Source: Ashinkailepas kermadecensis
Lineage: Eukaryota; Arthropoda; Thecostraca; Neolepadidae
Length of the DNA: 64,000 nt
Assembly (NCBI GenBank): GCA_034440615.1
Contig: JAOTOM010004302.1
Location: 157,001 to 221,000 of the forward strand
Reading direction: 5' to 3'
Position 1 is the first letter of the stretch. Each line of letters starts with the position of its first letter. Below are positions 1 through 11,393 of this stretch, one piece after another. The notes beneath the pieces were generated by a model that saw only the letters and a program-made list of their open reading frames with translations, was not told the DNA's origin and did no database searches. A program made the position numbers and the translations under genes.

Positions 1-63
1 TAGCTCGTCAGCGCCGCCAGATAGCTCGTCAGCGCCGCCAGATAGCTCGTCAGCGCCGCCAGA
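1..63. repeat. 21-bp tandem repeat, 3 copies
   Basis: Three perfect copies of a 21-bp unit starting TAGCTCGTCAGCGCCGCC. The array is cut by the window edge, so it may be longer. It lies in a GC-rich block that runs to about 720. Confidence 0.9.
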
Positions 64-167
64 TAGCCAGCGCATCGGCACCGGGCCGACGCGCCACCAC
101 CTAATTGGCTGCACCGTGCTCGTCGCCGTCGCCGCAGTGTTTCGGGGCCACTGTCTGCCGGGGCAGG

Positions 168-712
168 ACTCGCAACCGCCCAGTGGTCCGGTGCCACCGC
201 CTGCCGGGGCCGGGCCCGTCACCGCCCAGTGGTCCGGTGCCACCGCCTGCCGGGGCCGGGCCCGTCACCGCCCAGTGGTCAGGTGGCCGGGCCCGTCACC
301 GCCCAGTGGTCCGGTGCCACCGCCTGCCGGGGCCGGGCCCGTCACCGCCCAGCGGTCCGGTGCCACCGCCTGCCGGGGCCGGGCCCGTCACCGCCCAGTG
401 GTCAGGTGGCCGGGCCCGTCACCGCCCAGTGGTCCGGTGCCACCGCCTGCCGGGGCTGGGCCCGTCACCGCCCAGCGGTCAGGTGCCACCGCCTGCCGGG
501 GCCGGGCCCGTCACCGCCCAGCGGTCCGGTGCCACCGCCTGCCGGGGCCGGGCCCGTCACCGCCAGCGGTCGGTGCCACCGCCTGCCGGGGCCGGGCCCG
601 TCACCGCCCAGCGGTCGGTGCCACCGCCTGCCGGGGCCGGGCCCGTCACCGCCCAGTGGTCCGGTGCCACCGCCTGCCGGGGCCGGGCCCGTCACCGCCG
701 CAGTGGTTCGGC
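168..712. repeat. 46-bp GC-rich minisatellite
   Basis: About 12 copies of a 46-bp unit containing GCCACCGCCTGCCGGGGCC and CCGTCACCGCCCAG. Some units are shortened. Open frames of 200-500 codons cross it on both strands because the unit lacks stops. I do not call them genes. Confidence 0.9.
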
Positions 713-769
713 GCCACCGTCTGCCGAGGCATGGTGCAGTGCAATACAGTGCAGCAAAGTGCAGCATCG

Positions 770-1588
770 GCATCAGTACAGTACCTGGTCAATACAGTAC
801 CGTAGCAGTGCAGTACCGCCACTAATACAGTACCGGCACCAGCACAGTACCGGCACCAGCACAGTACCGGCACCAGCACAGTACCGGCACCAACACAGTA
901 CCGGCACCAGCATAGTACCAGCACCAGCACAGTACCGGCACCAGCACAGTATCGGCACCAGCACAGTACCGGCACCAACACGGTACCGGAACCAGCACAG
1001 TACCAGCACCAGCACAGTACCGGCACCAGCACAGTACCGGCACCAGCACAGTACCGGCACCAACATGGTACCGGCACCAGCACAGTACCAGCACCAGCAT
1101 AGTACCGGCACCAGCACAGTACCGGCACCAGCACAGTACCGGCACCAGCACAGTACCAGCACCAGCACAGTACCGGCACCAGCACAGTACCGGCACCAGC
1201 ACAGTACCGGCACCAACATGGTACCGGCACCAGCACAGTACCAGCACCAGCATAGTACCGGCACCAGCACAGTACCGGCACCAGCACAGTACCGGCACCA
1301 ACATGGTGCCGGCACCAGCACAGTACCGACACCAGCACAGCATCGGCACCAGCACAGTACCGGCACCAACATGGTACCGGCATCAGCACAGTACCAGCAC
1401 CAGCACAGTACCGGCACCAGCACAGTACCGGCACCAACACAGTACCGGCACCAGCACAGTACCGGCACCAGCACAGTACCGGCACCAGCACAGTACCAGC
1501 ACCAGCACAGTACCAGCACCAGCACAGTACCAGCACCAGCACCAGCACAGTACCGGCACCAGCACAGTACCGGCACCAGCACAGTATG
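770..1588. repeat. 17-bp minisatellite (CAGTACCGGCACCAGCA)
   Basis: About 48 units of 17 bp with few substitutions (GGCACC versus AGCACC, and CATGGTACC variants). Since 17 is not a multiple of three, the frame cycles every 51 bp. This gives repetitive open frames on both strands that are not gene evidence. Confidence 0.95.
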
Positions 1589-1824
1589 CGCACTGATGAA
1601 CTAATTCCCCTGTACACGCACAGGTGCTGACTCTGCAGTGATGCTACACCTCTTCCAGTACTGTGCCAACAACATCCCTGCACCAAGAACGCCCTAATCA
1701 TGATCAGTGGTCCGTCTCTCTGCACAGATAAAAAGAAGAAGCGTAGACAACATGTTAATAAAAATTGAATGCCTCAAACCCGCCTAGGCTTAGTGTGGCA
1801 AATCAAACACCACAATAAAACGCA

Positions 1825-1875
<51 letters not shown>

Positions 1876-2094
1876 TTATCATACCACGTTCTTATAGCAC
1901 TCAGTAATAAGAGCCTAATAAAACATTTCGATTTGCCAGCCTCGGTACATATCAAACATCTTCACCTGCAAATTATTGATGTTCCTATATGCATGTTAGA
2001 TAGAGTTGTCTAAGCTGGCTCAGACATTGTTCGCAGTCTAAACAAGCTACCCGACCCGGGCCCTTCTCTCCAGTCTCAACAACTTCGACACATT
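1589..2094. other. AT-rich spacer with (TA)n microsatellite
   Basis: Non-repetitive sequence apart from a (TA)n run at about 1828-1873. I see no gene, RNA or transposon in it. Confidence 0.7.
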
Positions 2095-2918
2095 GAAGCA
2101 AGACGAACACGATCCACTGGCATGGTCATCACAAACAAGACGAACACGATCCACTGGCATGGTAATCACAAACAAGACGAACACGATCCACTGGCATGGT
2201 CATCACAAACAAGACGAACACGATCTACTGGCATGGTCATCACAAACAAGACGAACACGGTCCACTGGCATGGTCATCACAAACAAGACGAACACGATCT
2301 ACTGGCATGGTCATCATAAACAAGACGAACACGATCCACTGGCATGGTCATCACAAACAAGACGAACACGATCCACTGGCATGGTAATCACAAACAAGAC
2401 GAACACGATCCACTGGCATAGTAATCACAAACAAGACGAACACGATCCACTGGCATGGTCATCACAAACAAGACGAACACGATCCACTGGCATGGTCATC
2501 ACAAACAAGACGAACACGATCCACTGGCATGGTCATCACAAACAAGACGAACACGATCCACTGGCATGGTCATCACAAACAAGACGAACACGATCTACTG
2601 GCATGGTCATCACAAACAAGACGAACACGATCCACTGGCATGGTCATCACAATCAAGACGAACACGATCCACTGGCATGGTCATCACAAACAAGGCGAAC
2701 ACGATCCACTGGCATGGTCATCACAAACAAGACGAACACGATCCACTGGCATGGTCATCACAAACAAGACGAACACGATCCACTGGCATGGTCATCACAA
2801 ACAAGACGAACACAATCCACTGGCATGGTCATCATAAACAAGACGAACACAATCCACTGGCATGGTCATCACAAACAAGACGAACACGATCCACTGGCAT
2901 GGTAATCACAAACAAATA
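2095..2918. repeat. 37-bp minisatellite
   Basis: About 22 units of 37 bp built from CAAGACGAACACGATCCACT and GGCATGGTCATCACAAA. Copies are very homogeneous, with scattered single-base variants such as GATCTACT and GGTAATC. The overlapping frames of up to 270 codons are by-products. Confidence 0.95.
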
Positions 2919-3187
2919 GGCATCATTGGATCATCGGTACTCTTCCTACCTTCGGGTTTTCCCAGCTGTCTATTATACGACGGACACATACGTTGGTTTG
3001 CGCTTAGTTAGATTTGGTTCAGTTCTGCTCTTGAGTGATAATTTGGCGTTGGGTTTAATTGGCGTGGCTATGTCTACAAGCCATTTCATTTGCTGTGCCT
3101 TCTCAGAAATGCCTTCCTTCTACACTTGCTTTGCATAGCCTGTTTGGTGAATTGCTTGTCGCAGACACTGACCGAAACAGACAAGTA
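2919..3187. other. unique spacer, nothing recognised
   Basis: Single-copy sequence between two arrays. Short frames are present but match nothing I recognise. Confidence 0.5.
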
Positions 3188-3490
3188 GTGCTTGGGAGCA
3201 GAGGTGAACCAGTTAGTAGCTGGGGAGCAGAGGTGAACCAGTTAGTGACTGGGGAGCAGAGGTGAACCAGTTAGTAGCTGGGGAGCAGAGGTGAACCAGT
3301 TAGTAGCTGGAGAGCAGAGGTGAACCAGTTAGTGACTGGAGAGCAGAGGCGAACCAGTTAGTAGCTGAGGGCAGAGGTGAACCAGTTAGTAGCTGGAGAG
3401 CAGAGGCGAACCAGTTAGTAGCTGGAGAGCAGAGACGAACCAGCTAGTAGCTGGGGAGTAGAGGTGAACCAGTTAATAGCTAGGGAACAG
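3188..3490. repeat. 29-bp minisatellite (GAGCAGAGGTGAACCAGTTA)
   Basis: About 10 units of 29 bp that grade directly into the 31-bp array that follows. GAGCAGAG, ACCAG/ACCATAG and TCAGTAGCTG-like blocks are shared, so both probably come from one ancestral unit. Confidence 0.9.
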
Positions 3491-4110
3491 ACACGGACCA
3501 GTCAGTAGCTGTTGAGCAGAGACGGACCATAGTCAGTAGCTGTGGAGCAGAGACGGACCATAGTCAGTAGCTGTGGAGCAGAGACGGACCATAGTCAGTA
3601 GCTGTGGAGCAGAGACGGACCATAGTCAGTAGCTGTGGAGCTGAGACGGACCATAGTCAGTAGCTGTGGAGCTGAGACGGACCATAGTCAGTAGCTGTGG
3701 AGCAGAGACGGACCATAGTCAGGAGCTGTGGAGCAGAGACGGACCATAGTCAGGAGCTGTGGAGCAGAGACGGACCATAGTCAGGAGCTGTGGAGCAGAG
3801 ACGGACCATAGTCAGGAGCTGTGGAGCTGAGACGGACCATAGTCAGTAGCTGTGGAGCAGAGACGGACCATAGTCAGGAGCTGTGGAGCTGAGACGGACC
3901 ATAATCAGTAGCTGTGGAGCTGAGACGGACCATAGTCAGGAGCTGTGGTGCTGAGACGGACCATAGTCAGTAGCTGTGGAGCAGAGACGGACCATAGTCA
4001 GTAGCTGTGGAGCTGAGACGGACCATAGTCAGTAGCTGTGGAGCTGAGACGGACCATAGTCAGTAGCTGTGGAGCTGAGACGGACCATAGTCAGTAGCTG
4101 TGGAGAGCAG
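3491..4110. repeat. 31-bp minisatellite (GAGACGGACCATAGTCAG)
   Basis: About 20 units of 31 bp with two alternating variant sites, TCAGTAGC/TCAGGAGC and GGAGCAGAG/GGAGCTGAG. Runs of the same variant suggest segmental duplication of several units at once. Confidence 0.92.
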
Positions 4111-4146
4111 AGACGGGCCAGAATCAGTAGGTGGGCAGCGGAGACG

Positions 4147-4230
4147 CGAGGCTGCTGCCCAGCCTTCACAGTGAGGCTGCTGCCCAGCCTTCACAGTGAG
4201 GCTGCTGCCCAGCCTTCACAGTGAGGCTGC
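4147..4230. repeat. 25-bp tandem repeat, 3 copies
   Basis: Three near-identical copies of GCTGCTGCCCAGCCTTCACA plus GTGAG at the edge of a GC-rich segment. Confidence 0.88.
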
Positions 4231-4689
4231 GCCACCACTGTGAAGGACTGTATTCTCCACCGGGCAGAGCGCAGTGCCCTGGCTCATACAGACGCCCTCT
4301 TCGGCGCGCGCCTGAGTCGCTCGCGGGAGGTCCGTCGGCACCAACCCTCCCCTTGGCGGCCTTTGAGGAAGCCGGCAGCGACCGGCGACGCCTGTCCCGG
4401 GGGGTTCGGCGGCGTCTGTCACGGGGGGAGGGGAGGGGAGGGGGTGTAGGCGGCTCGCCGTGCCCGCCGGTCCTGTGCTGAATTATGGAGCCGGTAATTG
4501 AACAAACGACGGACCGCCGTCGGTCGTCGGCGTCGACGCCGTGGCGCCGATGGATGACCGGATGGCGGCGGAGGAGCCGCGTCAGCGGCAGGCGGGGTCC
4601 CGGCCAGTTCTGTCTGCTGCAGTAGACGGAGCTCTCGTGGCGCCCGGAGAGCCGCAGGCCGATCCCGGCACAGTTCTGACAGTCGGCCG
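4231..4689. other. GC-rich, CpG-rich spacer
   Basis: Very GC-rich, CpG-dense single-copy sequence. Frames are open on both strands with proline/arginine-rich translations and no recognisable domain. It could be a CpG-island fragment. I see no promoter motif strong enough to call. Confidence 0.45.
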
Positions 4690-5115
4690 AATCTTGGGAG
4701 GCTTCTGACAATGGGGCCAATCCCGGGAGGCTGCTGACAATCGGGCTGATCCAGAGGAGCTGCTGACAGTCGCACTGATCCCGAGAGGCTTCTGACAGTC
4801 GCACTGATCCCGAGAGGCTTCTAACAGTCGCACTGATCCCGAGAGGCTTCTAACAGTCGCACTGGTCCCGGGAGGCTTCTGACAGTCGCACTGATCCCGA
4901 GAGGCTTCTAACAGTCGCACTGGTCCCGGGAGGCTTCTAACAGTCGCACTGGTCCCGAGACGCTTCTAACAGTCGCACTGGTCCCGGGAGGCTTCTAACA
5001 GTCGCACTGGTCCCGGGAGGCTTCTAACAGTCGCACTGGTCCCGGGAGGCTTCTAACAGTCGCACTGGTCCCGGGAGGCTTCTAACAGTCGCACTGGTCC
5101 CGGCAGCTTCTGACA
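4690..5115. repeat. 29-bp minisatellite (CTTCTAACAGTCGCACTGGT)
   Basis: About 15 units of 29 bp ending CCCGGGAGG or CCCGAGAGG. Homogeneity rises toward the right end (about 4980-5100), where consecutive units are identical, suggesting the most recent expansion there. Confidence 0.93.
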
Positions 5116-5164
5116 GTTGGACTGATCCCGGACTGTCCGAGATTCACATGGATCACAAGTTATC

Positions 5165-5412
5165 ATGGCCAGGACGGTCCGGGAATACTGGGGTCAGGGC
5201 GATCCGGGACTACTGGGGCCAGGGCGGTCCGAGACTACTGGGCCAGGGCAGTCCGGGAATACTGGGCTAGGGCGGTCCGAGACTACTGGGGTCAGGGCGG
5301 TCCGGGATTACTGGGGCCAGGGCGATCCGGGCCTACTGGGGTCAGGGCGGTCCGGGCCTACTGGGGTCAGGGCGGTCCGGGCCTACTGGGGTCAGGGCGG
5401 TCCGGGAGTCGT
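5165..5412. repeat. 25-bp minisatellite (GGGCGGTCCGGGACTACTGG)
   Basis: About 10 units of 25 bp, GGTCA/GGCCA at the unit end, with progressive substitution of GGGACTACTGG to GGGCCTACTGG along the array. Confidence 0.92.
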
Positions 5413-6687
5413 GTTGACTTCACCATCCTTAGTATATTAATTGTCAGCTGACAATGATATGCCAGACAAGTGGAGAAGGTGAGCGCACATGCCCATGAGG
5501 AGAGCAGGGCATTCCATAGTGTACAACGACTTCTCAGTACACCATTCCATGGTGTACAGCGACTTCTCAGCAGTGCTTCTGGCTGCTGAAAACATTCAGT
5601 CACCAGGGCGCATATCTACCGCTACTGGAGAAGCGCTACACATTGAAACGAGAACACCGCAGACATTTTGCATCGCTTCAGGCAAAAATGGAACATGAAG
5701 GTGATGTGATGGTATGCCGAGAACTAAGGCCATCCAAGGAATTAAGATTTGGAACAGCTTTCATTCTTGCCATCTGAGGGTTCGATATCGACCCCCCCCC
5801 CTTATCCGCCCCATTCAATCGGTTTTGTACCGACTAGCATAGTGAGATGGCACCAGGCAGTGCACCATCCAGTGGCGCAGCTGTTTTAGACGGCACTAAA
5901 ACAGCTGCGGCAGCAACAGCTGCGCCACTGGATGGTGCACCATCCAGTGGCGCGGCTGATGGCGAATATGATTGAACGGACAATCCTGAATCAATAAGAG
6001 ACCTTACTTTTTGTTTGCGCTCACCAGGAATCACTTTGTGTGCTTTCATAGCTTGTATTAACCTGGCTGTAGCTAACAGGGTGTGTTGGCGATTTGTTCG
6101 CTTTCCGAAGCTAATTGTTTCGCATGTCTCTATTTCGTCGAAAGGATGAGTTGAAACACGTTTTCTCTTAAGCTTCGGAATGTTCAGTGGTCTGCTTTTC
6201 TTTGGAAGTTTTGGAATGTAAGTTTCATTTTACTTTATTATATAAGTCTTAGTAGTTGGTGAGATGCCTGGTTGTGTAGTGGCTTTGTTGACTTTTGTGT
6301 CTCAGTGTTCATTTCCCGTGATGATTGAATCACTAGCTATCTAGTGCAGTTGTGGTTGTTGTGTTTGAAGGTGATGGTGAATGGTGCAAGCTGAGATTTT
6401 GTGAGATGATTGTGCATTTGTGTTCGGTGAATGGTGAGCTGCTTTGCAATGATGGTTTTGAGTCCGAGGCTAGGTTGGTATATGCTTGCGTTTTTTTATC
6501 GCTTTGCATGCTGTGTGTATTGTGAATTGCTCTATTGTGTGACGGACGCAAAGTCTGCGGGAAGCAGTCTCTTGGCGGGCGAATACTTTGAGTAAAGTAC
6601 CGCCGCCGGGCCCGTGTGCCTTGGTGTGTGTGAGATGGAACCATCGGTGCATATGATGTCGTAATTTTGGCGCTGCGTTGTGCATAC
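5413..6687. other. unique AT-rich region with one nested palindrome
   Basis: Single-copy DNA with no recognisable coding exon. It contains the nested inverted repeat listed separately, a short C run at 5791-5800 and T-rich stretches. Frames of 60-120 codons show no known domain. Confidence 0.55.
5860..5957. repeat. nested inverted repeat (26-bp perfect arms)
   Basis: Arm 5860-5885 is the exact reverse complement of 5915-5940. Inside it, CAGCTGTTTTAG (5879-5890) pairs with CTAAAACAGCTG, giving two stems. Part of the arm, CACCATCCAGTGGCGC, is repeated directly at about 5938-5953. It could be a decayed small foldback element. Confidence 0.85.
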
Positions 6688-6806
6688 AACCACACTACGA
6701 ACCACCATCACCACCATACCACTAACCACCATCACCACTACACCACTAACCACCATCACCACCACACCACTAACTACCATCAACACCACACCACTAACCG
6801 TCACTT
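6688..6806. repeat. 24-bp repeat of CCATCACCACCA type
   Basis: About five degenerate units of 24 bp (ACTAACCACCATCACCAC). The array abuts the 33-bp array that follows. Confidence 0.85.
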
Positions 6807-6837
6807 CATATCTCGGCCGGCACCATCACTCGGCCGG

Positions 6838-9800
6838 TGCGCACCAGGCGACCCACCGTCAGCCGGACCGGCGTCACCTCCCGCTCCATCGTCAGCCGGA
6901 CCGGCGTCACCTCCCGCTCCACCGTCAGCAGGGCCGGCGTCACCTCCCGCTCCACCGTCAGCAGGACCGGCGTCACCTCCCGCTCCACCGTCAGCAGGAT
7001 CGGCGTCACCCTCCCTCTCTACCGTCAGCAGGACCGGCGTCACCTCCCGCTCCACCGTCAGCAGAACCGGCGTCACCTCCCGCTCCTGCACCCGGCGGTC
7101 CACCGTCAGCAGGACCGGCGTCACCTCCCGCTCCACCGTCAGCAGGACCGGCGTCACCTCCCGCTCCACCGTCAGCAGGACCGGCGTCACCTCCCGCTCC
7201 ACCGTCAGCAGGACCGGCGTCACCTCCCGCTCCACCGTCAGCAGGACCGGCGTCACCTCCCGCTCCACCGTCAGCAGGACCGGCGTCACCTCCCGCTCCA
7301 CCGTCAGCAGGATCGGCGTCACCTCCCGCTCCTGCACCCGGCGGTCCACCGTCAGCAGGACCGGCGTCACCTCCCGCTCCACCGTCAGCAGGACCGGCGT
7401 CACTCCCGCTCCACCGTCAGCAGGATCGGCGTCACCTCCCGCTCCTGCACCCGGCGGTCCACCGTCAGCAGGACCGGCGCCACCTCCCGCTCCACCGTCA
7501 GCCAGACCGGCGTCACCTCCCGCTCCACCGTCAGCAGGACCGGCGTCACCTCCCGCTCCACCGTCAGCAGGACCGGCGTCACCTCCCGCTCCACCGTCAG
7601 TAGGACCGGCGTCACCTCCTGCTCCACCGTCAGCAGGACCGGCGTCACCTCCCGCTCCACCGTCAGCAGGACCGGCGTCACCTCCCGCTCCACCGTCAGC
7701 CGGACCGGCGTCACCTCCCGCTCCTGCACCCGGCGGCCCACCGTCAGCAGGACCAGCGTCACCTCCCGCTCCACCGTCAGTAGGACCGGCGTCACCTCCC
7801 GCTCCACCGTCAGCAGGATCGGCGTCACCTCCCGCTCCTGCACCCGGCGGCCCACCGTCAGCAGGACCGGCGTCACCTCCCGCTCCACCGTCAGCAGGAC
7901 CGGCGTCACCTCCCGCTCCACCGTCAGCAGGACCGGCGTCACCTCCCGCTCCTCGCACCCGGCGGTCCACCGTCAGCAGGACCGGCGTCACCTCCCCGCT
8001 CCACCGTCAGCAGGACCGGCGTCACCTCCCGCTCCACCGTCAGCAGGGCCGGCGTCACCTCCCCCGCTCCACCGTCAGCAGGACCGGCGTCACCTCCCGC
8101 TCCAACCGTCAGCAGGACCGGCGTCACCTCCCGCTCCACCGTCAGCAGGAGCCGGCGTCACCTCCCGCTCCACCGTCAGCAGGACCGGCGTCACCTCCCG
8201 CTCCACCGTCAGCAGGGCCGGCGTCACCTCCCGCTCCACCGTCAGCAGGACCGGCGTCACCTCCCGCTCCACCGTCAGCCAGACCGGCGTCAGCCAGACC
8301 GGCGTCAGCCAGACTGGCGTCACCTCCCGCTCCTGCACCCGGCGGCCCACCGTCAGCGGGACCGGCGTCACCTCCCGCTCCACCGTCAGCAGGACCGGCG
8401 TCACCTCCCGCTCCACCGTCAGCAGGACCGGCGTCACCTCCCGCTCCACCGTCAGCAGGGCCGGCGTCACCTCCCGCTCCACCGTCAGCAGTACCGGCGT
8501 CACCTCCCGCTCCACCGTTAGCCGGACTGGCGTCACCTCCCGCTCCACCGTCAGCAGGACCGGCGTCACCTCCCGCTCCACCGTCAGCAGGACCGGCGTC
8601 ACCTCCCGCTCCACCGTCAGCAGGGCCGGCGTCACCTCCCGCTCCACCGTCAGCAGGACCGGCGTCACCTCCCGCTCCACCGTCAGCAGGACCGGCGTCA
8701 CCTCCCGCTCCACCGTCAGCAGGACCGGCGTCACCTCCCGCTCCTGCACACCGGCGGTCCACCGTCAGCAGGACCGGCGTCACCTCCCGCTCCACCGTCA
8801 GCAGGACCGGCGTCACCTCCCGCTCCACCGTCAGCAGGACCGGCGTCACCTCCCGCTCCACCGTCAGCAGGACCGGCGTCACCTCCCGCTCCACCGTCAG
8901 CAGGACCGGCGTCACCTCCCGCTCCACCGTCAGCAGGACCGGCGTCACCTCCCGCTCCACCGTCAGCAGGACCGGCGTCACCTCCCGCTCCACCGTCAGC
9001 AGGACCGGCGTCACCTCCCGCTCCACCGTCAGCAGGACCGGCGTCACCTCCCGCTCCACCGTCAGCAGGACCGGCGTCACCTCCCGCTGCTGCACCCGGC
9101 GGTCCACCGTCAGCAGGACCGGCGTCACCTCCCGCTCCACCGTCAGCAGGACCGGCGTCACCTCCCGCTCCACCGTCAGCAGGACCGGCGTCACCTCCCG
9201 CTCCACCGTCAGCAGGACCGGCGTCACCTCCCGCTCCTGCACCCGGCGGTCCACCGTCAGCAGGACCGGCGTCACCTCCCGCTCCACCGTCAGCAGGACC
9301 GGCGTCACCTCCCGCTCCACCGTCAGCAGGACCGGCGTCACCTCCCGCTCCACCGTCAGCAGGACCGGCGTCAGCCAGACTGGCGTCACCTCTCGCTCCA
9401 CCGTCAGCAGGACCGGCGTCACCTCCCGCTCCACCGTCAGCAGGACCGGCGTCACCTCCCGCTCCACCGTCAGCAGGACCGGCGTCACCTCCCGCTCCAC
9501 CGTCAGCAGGACCGGCGTCACCTCCCGCTCCACCGTCAGCAGGACCGGCGTCACCTCCCGCTCCACCGTCAGCAGGACCGGCGTCACCTCCCGCTCCACC
9601 GTCAGCAGGACCGGCGTCACCTCCCGCTCCTGCAGCCCGGCGCGTCCACCGTCAGCAGGACCGGCGTCACCTCCCGCTCCACCGTCAGCAGGACCGGCGT
9701 CACCTCCCGCTCCACCGTCAGCAGGACCGGCGTCACCTCCCGCTCCACCGTCAGCAGGGCCGGCGTCACCTCCCGCTCCACCGTCAGCAGGACCGGCGTC

Positions 9801-10125
9801 ACCTCCCGCTCCACCGTCAGCAGGACCGGCGTCACCTCCCGCTCCACCGTCAGCAGGACCGGCGTCACCTCCCGCTCCACCGTCAGCAGGACCGGCGTCA
9901 CCTCCCGCTCCACCGTCAGCAGGACCGGCGTCACCTCCCGCTCCACCGTCAGCAGGACCGGCGTCACCTCCTCTCGCTCCACCGTCAGCAGGACCGGCGT
10001 CACCTCCCGCTCCACCGTCAGCAGGACCGGCGTCACCTCCCGCTCCTGCACCCGGCGGTCCACCGTCAGCAGGACCGGCGTCACCTCCCGCTCCACCGTC
10101 AGCAGGACCGGCTTCACCTCTCTTT
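6838..10125. repeat. large 33-bp minisatellite with 15-bp variant insert
   Basis: Roughly 95-100 units of 33 bp built from GGCGTCACCTCCCGCTCCAC and CGTCAGCAGGACC. About a dozen units carry an extra 15-bp block (TGCACCCGGCGGTCC) at the same place, near 7086, 7334, 7445, 7726, 7830, 7953, 8335, 8743, 9090, 9238, 9632 and 10047. Both lengths are multiples of three and the unit lacks stops, so frames of up to 1,189 codons run through. The translations are repetitive (SRTGVTSRSTV on plus, EREVTPVLLTV on minus) with no signal peptide, domain or flanking exon signal. I read it as a non-coding satellite block with higher-order structure. A repeat-protein gene cannot be excluded from sequence alone. 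Confidence 0.93.
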
Positions 10126-10794
10126 CGGACGCAGCGCGCACGGCTGGAAACGCTGTCGTTCTGCGTGTTGAGTAGCGTATTGACAGTGAACACGCTTTCG
10201 TCTGAAAGCCACAGCCGGGGGTGGATGCAGCTGTAGGAAATATATCCAGCAAAGCCTTGGCCTGAATGACACTTAGGTTTAGATAATGTCTAGAAATCTG
10301 GCAAACAATGTATGGAATTAAACTCCAAGTAAACATGCATGTACTTTGACATTGTGGGTGCTGGCAAGCATGACCATTACAAGGTAACCACGTTTAGTGT
10401 CCAGTATCAGCTAGCCTGAACATTTTTTTGCAGGAGACTGTGTTAGAAAAGAGAAGGAAGAGAAATATTCAATTGAAATGTGGTTTTCGCCACAAAACCT
10501 GGGATTGACAGTTCGCATCCAGTCCGTATATTTTATTGGGATAAAATTACATCCAGTCGGCTCCGTTATCAATGCCAAGTGGACATCTGTGCGCATGGGC
10601 GGAGGGGCGGCACAACAAATTGGGTGGTCAAGCCGGCTATTGGGCCAATTATTCCCATTCCACACCACACGGTTAATGGCACAAAATCGCACAAAAATTA
10701 GGAGAATCCCCCACCCCTAGCCCGGAGGTTTCACCCATGTCGGTACGGATGTCAAATGAGTGTTCCGTGTTGTGCCGTGATGGCTGCAGCGTCC
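10126..10794. other. unique spacer, nothing recognised
   Basis: Single-copy DNA between two arrays. Short frames on both strands at 10411-10720 have no recognisable family. Confidence 0.5.
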
Positions 10795-11393
10795 ATATCA
10801 CAGTCGTGGGAACACGGGCAACCCCAGCCTGCCATCGTCACAGTGTTCACAAACCATCAACACACACACAACCCCAGCCTACCATGCTCAGTGTTCACAA
10901 ACCATCAGCAAGGACAACCCCAGTCTGCCATCCTCACAGTATTCACAATCCATCAGCAAAGACAACCCGAGCCTACCATCCTCACAGTGTTCACAAACCA
11001 TCAAAACGGACAACCCCAGTCTACAATCCTCACAGCATTCACAAACCGTTAACAAGAACAATCACAGCCTACCATCCCCACAGCGTTCACAAACCGTCAG
11101 TAAGGGCAACCCCAGCCATCCATCTTCACAGTATTCACAATCTATCAGCAAGGACAGTCACAACCTACCATCCCCACAGCGTTCACGAACCGTCAACAAG
11201 GACAACCCCAACCTACCATTATCATAGTGTTCACAAACCGTCAACGAGGACAACCCCAGCCTAACATCCTCACAGTGTTCACAAACCATCAGCAAGGACA
11301 ACGCCAGCCTAAAATCCTCACAGTGTTCACAAACCATAAGCAAGGACAACCCCAGCCTAGCATCCTCACAGTGTTCACAAACCATCAGCAAAG
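10795..11393. repeat. 48-bp minisatellite
   Basis: About 12 units of 48 bp containing CATCCTCACAGTGTTCACAA and ACCATCAGCAAGGACAACC. Divergence between units is higher than in neighbouring arrays, so this array looks older. Confidence 0.9.

Noticed and set aside
105..1725. Long frames with HQHSTGTSTVPAP or CWCRYCAGAGTVL repeats
   Set aside because: Translations of the 46-bp and 17-bp satellites in several frames, not genes.
6667..10236. Frames of 1,189 and 1,112 codons (plus) and 683 codons (minus) as giant repeat proteins
   Set aside because: All come from one stop-free 33-bp unit read in different frames. There is no domain, signal or flanking exon, and equal openness on both strands is expected without coding function.
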